A DNA stretch of 64,000 nt from Casuarius casuarius. Lineage: Eukaryota; Chordata; Aves; Casuariiformes; Casuariidae. The translations under genes were made by a program, and so were the position numbers. The notes beneath the pieces were generated by a model. It saw nothing but the letters and a program-made list of their open reading frames with translations, did no database searches and was not told where the DNA came from. Shown here in pieces: positions 13,593 through 25,045 of this stretch. Every line of letters begins with the position of its first letter. Position 1 is the stretch's first letter. Location of the stretch: the NCBI GenBank assembly GCA_003342895.1, contig PTFA01000032.1, forward strand, positions 5,858,733 to 5,922,732, written 5' to 3'.

Positions 13593-14034
13593 TTAATAGA
13601 AATGACCCACAGGGCTTAGATTTGAGCTAGCTGCTTGGGTAACAGCAACTTTTCTCGGATAGATCAGCAAACTCTCTGTGGTGAGTTTGTCCTCTGCTGC
13701 TGATTCAACGCCCTCCAAATACCTGCCTCTTGTCACTGGAGTGTTTAATTCCCAGATTAGGTTGTGGTGCCAGGTATCATACTCTCCCACTTGTGATGCT
13801 GTGATTGGGTTTGTAGACCTTACTAACATAGAGGTAAAGCTATTAGTTGTGAAGAGTGGGATTTTTTCGGTCTGATCATTAACTTTCTCCATCGCTCCCT
13901 GTCCCCTTTGCTGAAACTCTTTTCTGCTGCATCCACAAACTGCGGCGTCTGCTGGAATGACAAGAGAAAGGAGTCTCCTAACCAGCTGCTGGAGTTTCTC
14001 CCACCTTTCCAAAGCCCATGGTTTGCAGAAGCAA
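13593..14034 (-). CDS. Candidate terminal coding exon, unrecognised product
   Basis: On the minus strand a polypyrimidine run followed by CTGCTAG gives a good acceptor with the exon starting at 14034. The frame is then open for 146 residues to a TAA at 13593-13595, and AATAAA follows almost immediately. The frame stays open a few codons upstream of the acceptor but has no nearby ATG. The first in-frame methionine is internal, so it would need an upstream exon. The predicted protein is mixed polar (Thr, Ser, Glu, Arg) with no membrane segment, zinc-binding cluster or family motif that I know. One or two open frames this long are expected by chance in 64 kb, so the case rests on the acceptor, frame and poly(A) signal lying together. 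It could also be the last exon of a long non-coding RNA. Confidence 0.3.
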
Positions 14035-17000
14035 CTAGCAGAAAGAAGAAAGTAACGTGTTAATATTTAACCCTGCACTTCCAGAGATTTTGCTTTCATT
14101 TGATGGGAGATGTTGTACCTCCCAGATTTAGAATCAAGCATTTACTTACAAGGGGAAAAAAGTATGCTTTATAATCAGACCATGTCTGATTATAAATCTT
14201 GCTTTTATAAAGATTAATGCTAAACAGATTGCATCAAAGTAGAACTCTGTGGATCTGTATAAAATATGTAAGCATAACTGGCCATTAAAATGGCAAAAAA
14301 AAGTTTAGGAGGGGAAGAGAGTTAAGTAAAAGTCCTAAAGAATCAGCTGCTCCATCCCTTGAGATCCTCACATTGGTTAAGTTGATGGAAGATCCTTATT
14401 TGTGAGTTTTGATTTCTTTTTCCTTTTCTCTCTCTCTCCCCTGTTTTTCCTTCCATCTCCAAATTTCCAAGTCCTTTATTATTGTGCAAAAAAACCAAAA
14501 TGGTTACTGCCACTGTAGGCATACAAGCAACAGATAAATTCTCATATTTCATGAAGTCTGGTAGAGTTTGGAGACTTTCTACAGAGATACTGGCATTTCA
14601 CCTATTTGCTCTGTTCTGCAGCTCCTTTTCACTAATGACTTGAGTAATTAGTGGTGTTCCCAGCAAACAACAATCTTCATGTAAATAGCTTTGCCTCCCA
14701 GAGCAACAGTGGGTAAGAAATGCATGTGTGACCTAGTAGTCCATGTGTGCCATGTCCCACCCTGCACCTGATCCATATGAGACTTGGACCATTTACAAAG
14801 TAGCTCTGTGCCTCAGGCTGTGAAGATGTAGCTCTGATGGATCATAGTTTCATCTTTGGAAGCCTGTGACTAAGTCGTCTCTGGTGAAAACTCTTTTCCT
14901 CAAAATGTCTCTTCTCTTTTGTCCTGCTCAAAGCTCCTTGAACTGTTGTGTCCCCCTAAAGGACTAAGGGATTGCAAGGCCTAGAGCCCTTGCTTTTTTG
15001 GAGCAGAACTGCTCCAATCTGCAGCGCTCCTGGCACTCATCCTCTGGCAGCCTCGAGGAATGCGCAAGAAGCACCAGCAGAAGTTCCCAGGCCTCCTACT
15101 CCCAGGGTCAGGAGAAAGTGCTGTTCTTTTCATTTGATTTCCAAACCATTCATGCATGACACACCTTCAGGCTTTTGATTTGAAATAAATAATTTGTATA
15201 GGAAGGTCTTTAATTTCCCCCTACAAATTAAATTAAATTCAAACAGAAATGATAAATGCCAGGCTGCCACAGGGGCCAAGCGCTCCCGGTGGTGGCAGGG
15301 CTGTCCCACCACCCCATGAGGGAGCAGGACACCAGGGGCAGCCGGAGCAGCCCCAGCTCTGGGTGTCAGGCACCACTGTGGGCATGGGGACAGGCCAAAG
15401 GAGGGACAGCGAGGCAGCGGACAGCGAGGCCTGGGGACAGGGTCATTAGAATAAATCCCAAAGAAACATCAGTATGCACCAAATTTAATAAGCAATAAAA
15501 ATCAAGTAGTTATAATTGTAAGCCTGCACCATCTTAAGATAATTAATACCAGCATATTTGAAAACCAGCTTTACTAATGTGAGGTGCTAATATCTCCTCT
15601 CGCTTTTCCTCTGGAAGCCAATGCAGTGAGAAGGAACTTGTTCTCAAGCACAGCAAATTTCTGGCCACACACAAGGTTGCACGCCACAAAAGGCCAACGG
15701 AGAACTGCAACAGCAGCTTGGTGCATGTCTTTATGTCCAGGCTATTAAGCAAGTATCATGAAGACTAGTCACAACACTAGTAACACAAATCTGACATTGC
15801 TTTCTGCTTAAGACGATTCATTGCTTCCTTCCTCTGTGATAACCAGAGTGTTGGAAAAGTACATATTAGAGCAAGATGTGAAATCTAGCAATTCTGCTAT
15901 GGTTAGAAAAATTCTGACTGAGCTGTAGTGAGAAAACAGGTTGTTAAATGCCAGCTGAGGCAGAAGGCTTTGTCTCATTGGAACTCTACTTATTCTGTGC
16001 TTGAACAGCTCTTGCAACAGCAGGAGCCTGAGTAAACCTATGTATACTAAAGACAGGCTGAGTAGATATTAAACTGGCATTCATTTATTGGAATTCATTT
16101 TGGCTACTTTTCGTATTTCTTTCCAGGAAGCCATGATGGAGGAATGTGGAAGTTAAGATAGCTGTATTTCTCATATATGCATTACTTGCCTACAGTCTAA
16201 TTTGAAAAATGAAAAGGGACACCTATTCACTAGCACTAAAAAAGACATTTTTGGAAGAAATTTGGGCTTCTTTTCATTATTATTATTTTTATACCCCAAA
16301 ATAATGCTGTGTTTGATTCCTATTTCACAGAGGAAAATGAACCCCCAGGATGAATGTATTGGTCCCTGGAAGGCAATTCCTGTAAACAAATTAATACAAC
16401 TCAGGCCTACCTCCTCTACATTTTGTTCCTTTTCTTGTACAGCCTATTGATTGATTTACCTCAGGGAAGAGATTCCTCTGACTCAGATATTAAGCAAGTT
16501 CTTAAGGAAAATATCAGCTTTAAAAAGAGAACAGAAGAAAGAGCAGCAGTTGCAAAAATTGCTAATCTTTCATTTGCAGGAGCCACTGAACATCTGGATA
16601 GTATGAAGCTCCTTTAACTCCCTGGGTGCGGAAAGAATTAGCACCAAAGGGCAGCCCATGCTAATTCAGTGCCATTAAACTTGTATAAGCTGGAAGAATG
16701 TGATGTTATACTTCCATAGGGCCATATGGATACCACTTTGCACTTTGTATCATCAGAGGGACTAGTAAAAGTAGTTCAGTACTATACAGTATGGCTTTTA
16801 GAAAGATAAAATAGGCCCTGTGCAATATTACACAGTATTACATGTCTGTCATACCACATCTTGAAACCAACTTAGCCTTATTAATTGTATGTGGAGAGCT
16901 TGTCACTGACACTTAACTTCTGAGCGTCCATATTCAGAAGACCGTAAGACTAAATAGTGCAATAAAAGAAGGGGATTCATACTTTTTCTGACATGGAACT

Positions 17001-17329
17001 CTTATTTATTTTTTAAGGAACCTGCCATTTTATTCATCCTGTTGACTAAAGGTTTTGTTTTAAGATCAGTCTTTATCTAATGCCTCCAGTATTAAAATAT
17101 GACTGCCTGCTAATCTTTGCTGCTCCTTTCATTCAACTTGGTCTATAACAGAGGGGAAAGAATAGCACTTGACTCATAGCCCCCTTCATAGTTTTCATGT
17201 ATCCTTAGTTAATTCCCATTTTAGTTCTCTCTCAGTATCATCTTTCTGAATGATGAAAAGTGAAAAGGCTCTGCTCTCAAAGACAACATTATCTGTGGTC
17301 AGCAGCAACAATACACTTAACATTTTACA

Positions 17330-17475
17330 GTGACTTTCATATGTAGACCTAAGGCTGCTTTAACAGAGCACAGAGAAGATAGATTTTTTAAATCATTTTT
17401 TTAAAAAATGATTTTTATGCCATTGCACAGAGGAGAGAAGTGCACAAAAGCGAAGGCTGAGATTTTCGAACTTAG
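17330..17475 (-). repeat. Possible MIR-like SINE remnant
   Basis: The run from about 17420 (ATTGCACAGAGGAGAGAAGTG and onward) resembles the reverse complement of the 3' part of MIR/CORE-SINE elements, in which a TTTTACAGATGRGGAAACTGAG-like segment leads into CACAGAGARGTGAAG. The match is short and degraded. An AT palindrome interrupts it at 17390-17414. Confidence 0.3.
17390..17414. repeat. AT-rich near-perfect palindrome
   Basis: AAATCA, then T7 and A6, then TGATTT: a 25-bp inverted repeat able to form a cruciform or hairpin. No function can be inferred. Confidence 0.85.
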
Positions 17476-17493
17476 CCCCCAAACTTAGCCCCC
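17469..17493. repeat. 12-bp direct repeat
   Basis: AACTTAGCCCCC occurs at 17469-17480 and at 17482-17493, a 13-bp period. Confidence 0.85.
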
Positions 17494-18353
17494 TTCTGCT
17501 ATGAATTAGTCCACTGGACTAATGTCTTCCACTGGAATTATTTTGCCCTTATGTAAGTGTAACGTAGATGTGAATACTTCCCAGCATCTTACCTTTTAAA
17601 TGACCTGTAAGATCAATCAACATACAGAATACAACCTCCAAAATATCCTTTCATGTATGAGGAAAAGAAAAGGTTTATAAAACAGAACTGTACTTTATGC
17701 ACAATAAAACAGAAGGAAAACACTATGCTTACAAAGAAAACTACTTCAGACTACATGTAATTATGCAAAATCCAAGTAATCCTTATCTCTCTTGATTGCT
17801 ATAGGAAAACTCCCTGAAACTCTGATCACATAGGAAACAATCTCTGGATAACTCTTCAGAAACTCAAGTATTGCCAAAACACAGTTTTTGGAGTTCCCCA
17901 GGGCACGGGGGTTTAGGTAAGGACTCCACACTTGGATCAAGCCTCAGGATGTTCTTGTTTTCTCTCCCACAGTGGTGAGTCAGATCAGATCCGATTTGCA
18001 GGCTCAGCCTCCCACTGGGCAGTAAAAACACCGTTCTCCTTTTGGGTATAGTTTCTAGCTCCAAAATAAACACTGAGGGCAGCCAAACTGTGGTCAGAAA
18101 ACATCTAGAATGAGCGCTCTGGGCTGCAAGGGGGATGTCATGAGGCTGTCGCTTCAGACCATGTACCCTGTGAAAACTTCTCGTATGACCTTCAGCATAC
18201 AGACAGGTCTCTGCTCCGTCAGACCCGGGAGGTACGTTTGTACATTCCAGCTAATTGCGAAGCTTGGCAATGGAGCAGCAGAAAATGACTGTGAAACACA
18301 AAAACATCACTTGTACAGTGGCCTGGAAACCGCACAAGCAAAGAGGGTCTGAA

Positions 18354-18845
18354 GTCAACACATCCAGGCCCAGTTTAGAGGAAAACCCCCAAATTATAGC
18401 CCCCCCAATTATACCAAAAAAAAAAAAAAAAAAAGCGTTAGCATCCCAACCCAGAGGAAATGCCCTGCTATCGTTTCCTTTGGGAAAGGAGCCTACAGAA
18501 CACAGCCTCATTTCTTCCACTTGATTATCTGTGTGCATTGCCAGACTTGCCATACTGCCCTGCCCTCAAAAGCTGTTTAAAATAACACACATTATTGTTG
18601 TCAACACATCCAGGCCCAGTTTAGAGGAAAACCCCCAAATTATAGCCCCCCCAATTATCAAAAAAAAAAAAAAAAAAAAAGCGTTAGCATCCCAACCCAG
18701 AGGAAATGCCCTGCTATCGTTTCCTTTGGGAAAGGAGCCTACAGAACACAGCCTCATTTCTTCCACTTGATTATCTGTGTGCATTGCCAGACTTGCCATA
18801 CTGCCCTGCCCTCAAAAGCTGTTTAAAATAACACACATTATTGTT
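18354..18845. repeat. Tandem duplication, 2 x 246 bp, nearly identical
   Basis: Copy 1 runs from 18354 to 18599 and copy 2 from 18600 to 18845, with identity continuing a base or so beyond. The only differences I see are at the start of the internal A run: copy 1 has ATACC followed by A19, copy 2 has ATC followed by A21, so unit length is unchanged. Each unit also holds a C7 run just before the A run. Such high identity means a very recent duplication, allelic copies misassembled in tandem, or polymerase/assembly stutter around the homopolymer. Open frames on both strands are duplicated with it and are not genes. Confidence 0.97.
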
Positions 18846-18847
18846 GT

Positions 18848-20815
18848 ACCATAAAAGGTAACTCACAAATCACAAGGGAAAGGTGCATTGCTCTTTTCGC
18901 AGAGGGGGGACTCAAAAACCTTCTGTCACTTTGGAGCTTTTACACCATGACACCCATCCTGGAAGGTTCCCAGAGCTCTCTATAGCGTGTTAATGACAAT
19001 ATCAAGGTCAATGAATTTCAGAGGCCAAATGTATTGTTTTAAGCTATGCTTCTCTCAGGTAAGAATCCAATTCTAGACCTCTCAGTCCTGCAGGAGTTTA
19101 TTCCCGATGTACCTTACAGGCAGAGGAGAGTTGTTTCAGTGTAAATGCACAGTCTTCATCCTTGGTGCACAGAGCAGGTACCTTTTTTGTGTCCGCAGAC
19201 CACGTAGAATCTAGTGATTACTGTAACAGTGAAGGAGAGTTGACGTGTAAACCACAGTGGGCTTCTTTTTTTGAGTGAATGCTCCGTGGACTTAATCAGA
19301 CTCTGGGTTTGTCCATAACAAGTTCAATAGTTGCTATTTGCTCTTAGATCCTTGGCTTCATTAAATGTAAAAGTTTCAGCTTTTCTTAGCAGTTAGTTGT
19401 ACCTAGATCTATAAAGGCTGCTCTGTCTGTCTAAGATGAGACATAAAACTGAGGTCTTGACCACCTATGGTCATTAAGGATCCCATGGCATGCTTCAAAA
19501 GGTAGAGGTGGTAGCTTCAGTCTCAGGACCAAATTCCAGTCTGAGAAACTAATTCCTCCCAACCTAAAATTCACCCTTTTAATACAGGACACAGTATTTT
19601 TATTCAGTGTTTACAATATTGTGGTGGACTGCTAGCTGGTTGCCACATTCTTCCCCAGAAATTATAGCATTATAGCAGCGGATTAAATGAAGTGTGTGAG
19701 TACACTTGTTCATCCTGTTGGTCACAATACGACAGAGAGCTAGTCTGTCCCAGACAGTACAATAATATACATACACAGAAACACGTAGCCCACTTAGGAT
19801 TCCAAGGCTTTCATATTTACTTGCTTAGGAAATTGCAAATCTGGCAGCTTGCAAACCTTGAGTCTTCTCTGGTCAGTAGAAAGACGAATCGCCCTGGAAA
19901 AGAGATAACGTCGACTGCAAGGAGAGGGCCATTCCTCCCATATCTGGAAGCTAAAAGCAGTTTGTAAAAGGTGAATAAATTATCTACCATTACTTCAGTG
20001 AAGTGTTTTTAATTTACTGCCCTGCTGGATGCAGAACATATACACGACAAAAATAAGAAGGACCATATTTGTCTTGGACATGCTTTGTGTCCCATGATGC
20101 AGTATAACACACATTTAACTTCCTGTCATAATATTTTTGTTGACTTTTTTGGGATCCTGCTCAAAAGGGAATGCGTTTAACCCCAAGATACCTGCTTTTC
20201 CAAAATAGGATTAGTGAACCCATCTGTCTAGTCTGTGTATCACTGCTGAGGATCTGTTCTGCGCAGAGCAGAAAGATTGTATTGCTTATTTATTTCAGTA
20301 AATGTGGCAAGTACTCAGGCTCTCTGTAACAGTTACTAACCTAGAGAGAAATTCTTGTATGTTATCTATACGTCTCATTTATTTGTGCATGGATCAAATG
20401 GCTGAAATAATGTAAAAATCTATGGCAAAATAGAGACCATAAAAGTATTTTGAGAGTCCACCTGATGAAATGTCATACAATAATTTGCAGTTACATTTCT
20501 TTTTGACTCTGAAAGATAAAATGAAAGATGGACTACTTGTAGCAGTACACGGAAGAAATTTGGACATAGTCAAGAGTACAGACTTCTCAATAAAAACCTG
20601 CTGAAGCTGAGAGGTCAGTGCTTGCATTTCCGTCTGCTTTTGTGGAGAGTAGAATCCTAGGCCTAACCATTGGAAACAATTTTTCTATAAACTTCAGTTA
20701 TTTGTAATATAATAATTCTTCATATGGGCAATAAACTTTTGGTTCTCCTCTTTTCCAGGTTGCAAGACTGAAGTAAAACTTGGCAATATTCTGTTTGTTG
20801 AAATTAAAGGCCCTA
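18848..20815. other. Non-coding stretch, no gene seen
   Basis: No convincing exon, RNA gene or repeat family on either strand. The frame at 19692-19967 has no domain. Confidence 0.65.
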
Positions 20816-20913
20816 GGTCAGATTCTGATCTCCCATTGGCCTTACACCTGTGAACTTGCTTTGATGGAGTCATTTTTGACTTACTCCAGCATAAGCAATA
20901 ACAGAATCAGACC
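20816..20913. mobile_element. Small palindromic MITE-like element with inverted ends
   Basis: The left end GGTCAGATTCTGAT (20816-20829) is an imperfect inverted repeat of the right end ACAGAATCAGACC (20901-20913). The inside carries TTACACCTGTGAA and TTGACTTACTCCAGCATAAG, which also pair roughly with each other. From general knowledge, palindromic elements with GGCCAGATTCTGATCTC-like ends and TTACACCAGTGTAA-like arms are common in reptile and bird genomes. I infer this is a degraded copy of that type. I cannot see a clear target-site duplication. Confidence 0.5.
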
Positions 20914-23900
20914 TTACATATGCTTTTTATCTAAAGCTGTGTTCCAGATGTGTTTATGTAAGCTGTTTTCAATAAAATGTGTGCATTTTAAAATGTAAAT
21001 GGATTTTTTCTTTAATTATAACCATATGGACTGTTATTAAATTTTCATTTTAAAAAGCGCAGATATAACTAGCCCAGCCATACAAAGTGTCAAAATGGGT
21101 TTGCCTGACCAGTGGGACATTCACACAGTACCCAGGCAAATGTGAGAGCCTCAAAGCTGGAAAAGAAGAAAAAATGTGAGATGGCATCCTCAGGCTTCAA
21201 AATGAGCAAGTCCATCCTTCAGAAATCTGTACCTTCTTGATTTTCCTCATATTAGAGTATCTCACTCCACTGAATTAACCTTTTCAAGAGGAGTCACAAT
21301 TAGATGCAGAGCTGGTTCAGCATATTGCTGCAAGCTGGGTACTCACCACTGCTGAGTCCCCTCTTTTCTGTCTTAGCTAGAAGTTAACAGCAGTGCTAGG
21401 TGCTTGACTTCCTTACAAATTTAGCTTGTGGTTTTATGCCTTGAACTGATTAAGACCTCCAAAATCAGAGTTACATGGCCTAATAGCTCCATTAGGAGAA
21501 TCTGTGCAAATTTTAGTGGGGGGGAGGTCTGAAAAACATATTTCCCCCCATTTCTGCCTCTGTGCTGCAATCATGCTGAGGCTCTGGGAAGGAAAGGTCA
21601 GCCAGCTGCTGCTCCCAAACCTGGGAATGGCTTTGTGCAAAAGATCAGCAGAGGTGCCTGAAGGGACAAGACTTCCCTGACTGCAGTGCTTTATGGTGCC
21701 TGTTCCTGGGGTGACCCACATGGCCCACAGCCTTGCCTGCACCTTGGCATTGAGGGATGGCTTCCCAGCCCACACCAGGGGCTTGATTTTCAACCACAAC
21801 AGAGAAACAGGGCCACGTAAAAAAGTTTTGATTGATGGATTTTCTATGCATTAAAAAAAGAAAGATAGAAGAAAAAGTGACTTATTTGTTAGTGAATAAA
21901 TATTTAAGACAATGATATCAATTTTGATGGAGTTTTTCATGTGATCTTTCTGAAATGAAGCATTTCAGAAAGGTAAAAGAAAATTCATTTGAATAAGTTC
22001 CATTCATTTCACATTCATAGCTCCCTGAAAGAATGCCTAATATGATCAACTGTGCTTATGTTTTTCCTTAACACATTTTAATGTTACAGAATAGAAGGTC
22101 TTGGCCTACCACTCCATGAGAATTTTTTATGGATTATTTTTGTGCATCTTCTGTTTGTCAATTTGGAACAACTATTTCAAAGTGCAGATGTATCCTTCAA
22201 AACAGATTTTTTTGGTCAAATCTAATAACGATTAGAAGTCTGGTCAACCCTATGTGCTCTAGAGGACTTTTTCTTCCTTTAGAGACTGGAGAGCATGGAG
22301 CATGTTTCCCACCTACATTCATTGCAGCTTCTTCAGCCCTTAATTTCCGCATTCTGGGCAGGTTGGATATTTATGTCTGGGCTATGTCTTCTTCCGAATA
22401 CACCTGCCCAACTGCAGGGAAGTTCAGTCATCTCAGAGCTGGGCAAGTTAAAAATGTTCTTTTCTCCTGGACTCAGCTACTGTGGGCTCTTGGGTCATAT
22501 TCGGCTGCGTCCCAGTAACATATTTCAAGGGAAAGATGCTAACATAGAACAGCTGTGCTGGCCAGAGTAATTAGCTCTAGTCTGCTGTTGTGAAAAGGGA
22601 TGAGTCTGTCAAAGAGAGAAAATGTCTATTCCTTGTGGTGGAGAGTGGCCTCCTTCACTGCTGGGCTCAGACATTTCCCAGAACTTCCCTGGGCTGCAGT
22701 CATGAATGCTTGGTTTGGCTGCACCGTGGTGTGTTATGAAGACGTGAACAGTGAGCTAGGTGGCTGAGCTGCCCCATCTGCATTTTTTTTTCTCATTTTA
22801 AAATTTAATAAAACCCCATGTGGTTACAATCAAAAAAAAATCCTATTAATGTTCCCCAAATGATTCATATCTAAAACAAAATGTATATTAACCTCCCATC
22901 CCCCATCTCTAGTGAACAATAAGATATATTTTTCCCATTAAATCAGTGAAAAAATCATTAAATGGCTTATTACATCATCAACCCAAACCATCTACTTTTA
23001 CTTATTTTTTTTAATGACTAGCAAATGAAGTTTATATATCAATGGCTTTACATGCATCAGGAAAAAAAGACTTTACGTGCATCAGGGCACGTGAATGAGG
23101 AATCTAAAGAGAGATGCCTTCATATTTTTATATATTTTTAATAGAGGTAGGTGTTTCTGTCTGGAGACCATATGTTTGGGTATTTTTTAACAATCTGAAT
23201 GTATGTAAAAATAAAAAAATTATAAATGGCACAGACTGCTATGATGTGGCTCCTCTGTAGCTCTAGTGAGGTGATCTAGATATGAAGAAATGTCCAGAGG
23301 AAAAATCATTTTCTTTTAGGCACACAGCTCCATTATTTTGATCCTATCTGAACAGCACTGATTCCATAAAGTCCTGGCGTCCCGCAAAAGTCTGAACAAC
23401 TGGATGTGCTTTTTGGAAGCAGGCGCACAGAGGATTTATCACCAAAAGGCTTAGCCAGGTCAGCCTGGCTGATGGTATGGGGTAAAAGCTTGTAGGCAAC
23501 TTAATAGCATGAGGGGACACCCAAGCTTTGTATCAGCAGATGGGGGTCAGAAACATCCTTCAGCTCCAGAAGGGCTGAATCCAAGAGGGATGCTGTGTGT
23601 CTGCTACGCTGCTAGGGTTTAACGCAGACAGCAGGGTGGTTTTGATTTCATCCAGTCTAGACAGTGATTAACTTGCTGCAGAAATGATACCCCTAGAACA
23701 AAATGGCCCTCCCAGCTGCAGAAAAAATGAGGCAGCCCCCTTCAAAACTGGCACCAAGACTGCCCTGTACGCAGCCCGCCTGGACACTCAGCACGTCAGC
23801 AGGTTCACCGGCCAGCCCGAGGGAGTGGGGTGGCATCGCCTCTGCCTGAGCCCTAAAGAGGGCTCCCGAGCCTCTGTGTGCCGTGTTGCAATGTGCAGTG

Positions 23901-24970
23901 CTGCTGCCAAAACATGACACCAGCTGGTTTATTCATTTTACACAGTGCAAAAATGTTATTAAACTGCACCATACAGATAAGTACTAGAAAAATTGCTAGT
24001 TTTTTTTTTCACATAAAATTAGCCAATTTGCTAGTGTATGTAATTGTAAGGAATGCAAAGCATCCCATTCAAGTGATTAACCTCTTAGTTAATAAAAGCA
24101 ACAATTGCATGTGTATAAATAATATAATAAAAGGAACATTCATATCAAAGTAATATAGCTCACACTATCCTGTTTCTCTCCTTAATTAGTAAATAATTCA
24201 TCAAATTCTGCAATGAATTGTGCTCCCACCCACATTTCTTCATCCAATTATCATGAAATAGGAAAGCAGGAGGCTTCCTTCTTTGAAAAGGATGTGATAA
24301 TGAAATTGTTCAATAGCTCTTCTCAGCCCTCTGCTAGGCTAAATTAGTACTTCCTTGGGCATACTGTTTCCTTTGTTCATTTCTTCCCTGATTCATTACT
24401 TTTTTTTTTAATTGAAGATATCTTGTATGTTAAATGTTGCTTTATGCTGACATGCTTTAAGAGAAGTATGTTCATCACAGTTTGTTTTCAGCAGACACTG
24501 AATGAAATTAAGTCTACAGTACAGATGAACAGCAGTGCTTGATTGCCAAAGAGATCCTTCACGCTTTAGATTGTATCACACGCACAAAATTAAAAGAATG
24601 TTATAAAACATAAGATACAAAAGAGAATGAAAAAGCAAGCACTCGTAAGACTTCAAATGCTAGAATTCACATTGTCTTTGTCACAATATCATGTTTAAAT
24701 AAGATTCTTTACTAGCTGATCACATTCTTTCTTCCATGGGATCTTTGCTGGACACAGTGCTTGAAAAAATGACCAACTATCCAGTGTTTTCTTTTAGCTA
24801 TTCAGTGTGTGGCTGCATGTTTTATGTACTTCACAATATTCAAATCCCGCTCAGAAGACAGAATTCTTCATTTCCTTGTGGGCTTTTTTATGGTACTCAT
24901 CACTACAATATTGGACGGCCTCACACATTAAGGAACTTATTTTCGCAACACTGTAATAAAATAAGGGAAT
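20914..24970. other. Non-coding stretch with AT-rich possible regulatory sequence
   Basis: No exon is supported. From about 22780 to 23060 the sequence is very AT-rich, with several TTAAT, ATTAAAT and CATTAAAT words. From 24005 to 24330 there is a similar stretch with CCAAT-like, TTAATTAG and ATTATCATG words. Both have the texture of conserved non-coding elements, but conservation cannot be judged from one sequence. A GC-richer patch lies at 23750-23880, where the open frames on opposite strands are compositional. Confidence 0.5.
21946..21972. repeat. Perfect 12-bp hairpin with 3-nt loop
   Basis: CTTTCTGAAATG (21946-21957), loop AAG, CATTTCAGAAAG (21961-21972). The arms are exact reverse complements. 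The bases just outside do not continue the pairing, so this is a mini-hairpin rather than a microRNA-length precursor. Confidence 0.95.
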
Positions 24971-24973
24971 ACT

Positions 24974-25045
24974 GTTATCTGTTTTACAAATGGGCAACAA
25001 AGGCACACAGAAGTGAAGATTCAAAGTATTCAGTAACTTCAGGTA
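24974..25045 (-). repeat. MIR/CORE-SINE-like fragment
   Basis: On the plus strand the run TTATCTGTTTTACAAATGGG, then AAGGCACACAGAAGTGAAGATTCA-like sequence, then AGTAACTT, follows the reverse complement of the conserved 3' half of MIR elements (reduced-monomer SINEs shared across amniotes). The order and spacing of the blocks match. The copy is diverged, has no tail and is truncated. Confidence 0.5.

Larger units (their letters stand above)
14080..18353. other. Non-coding stretch, no gene seen
   Basis: No supported exon. Between about 15256 and 15441 there is a GC-rich patch in otherwise AT-rich DNA, with GACAGCGAGGC repeated (period 15 bp) near 15408-15432. Open frames through it are compositional. 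The frame at 16354-16617 has a hydrophobic start and a charged tail but no domain. Two local repeats near 17.4 kb are listed separately. Confidence 0.6.

Noticed and set aside
18251..18799. Pairs of nearly identical 77-100-codon frames on both strands
   Set aside because: They arise from the 246-bp tandem duplication and run through the A-run; nothing suggests coding.
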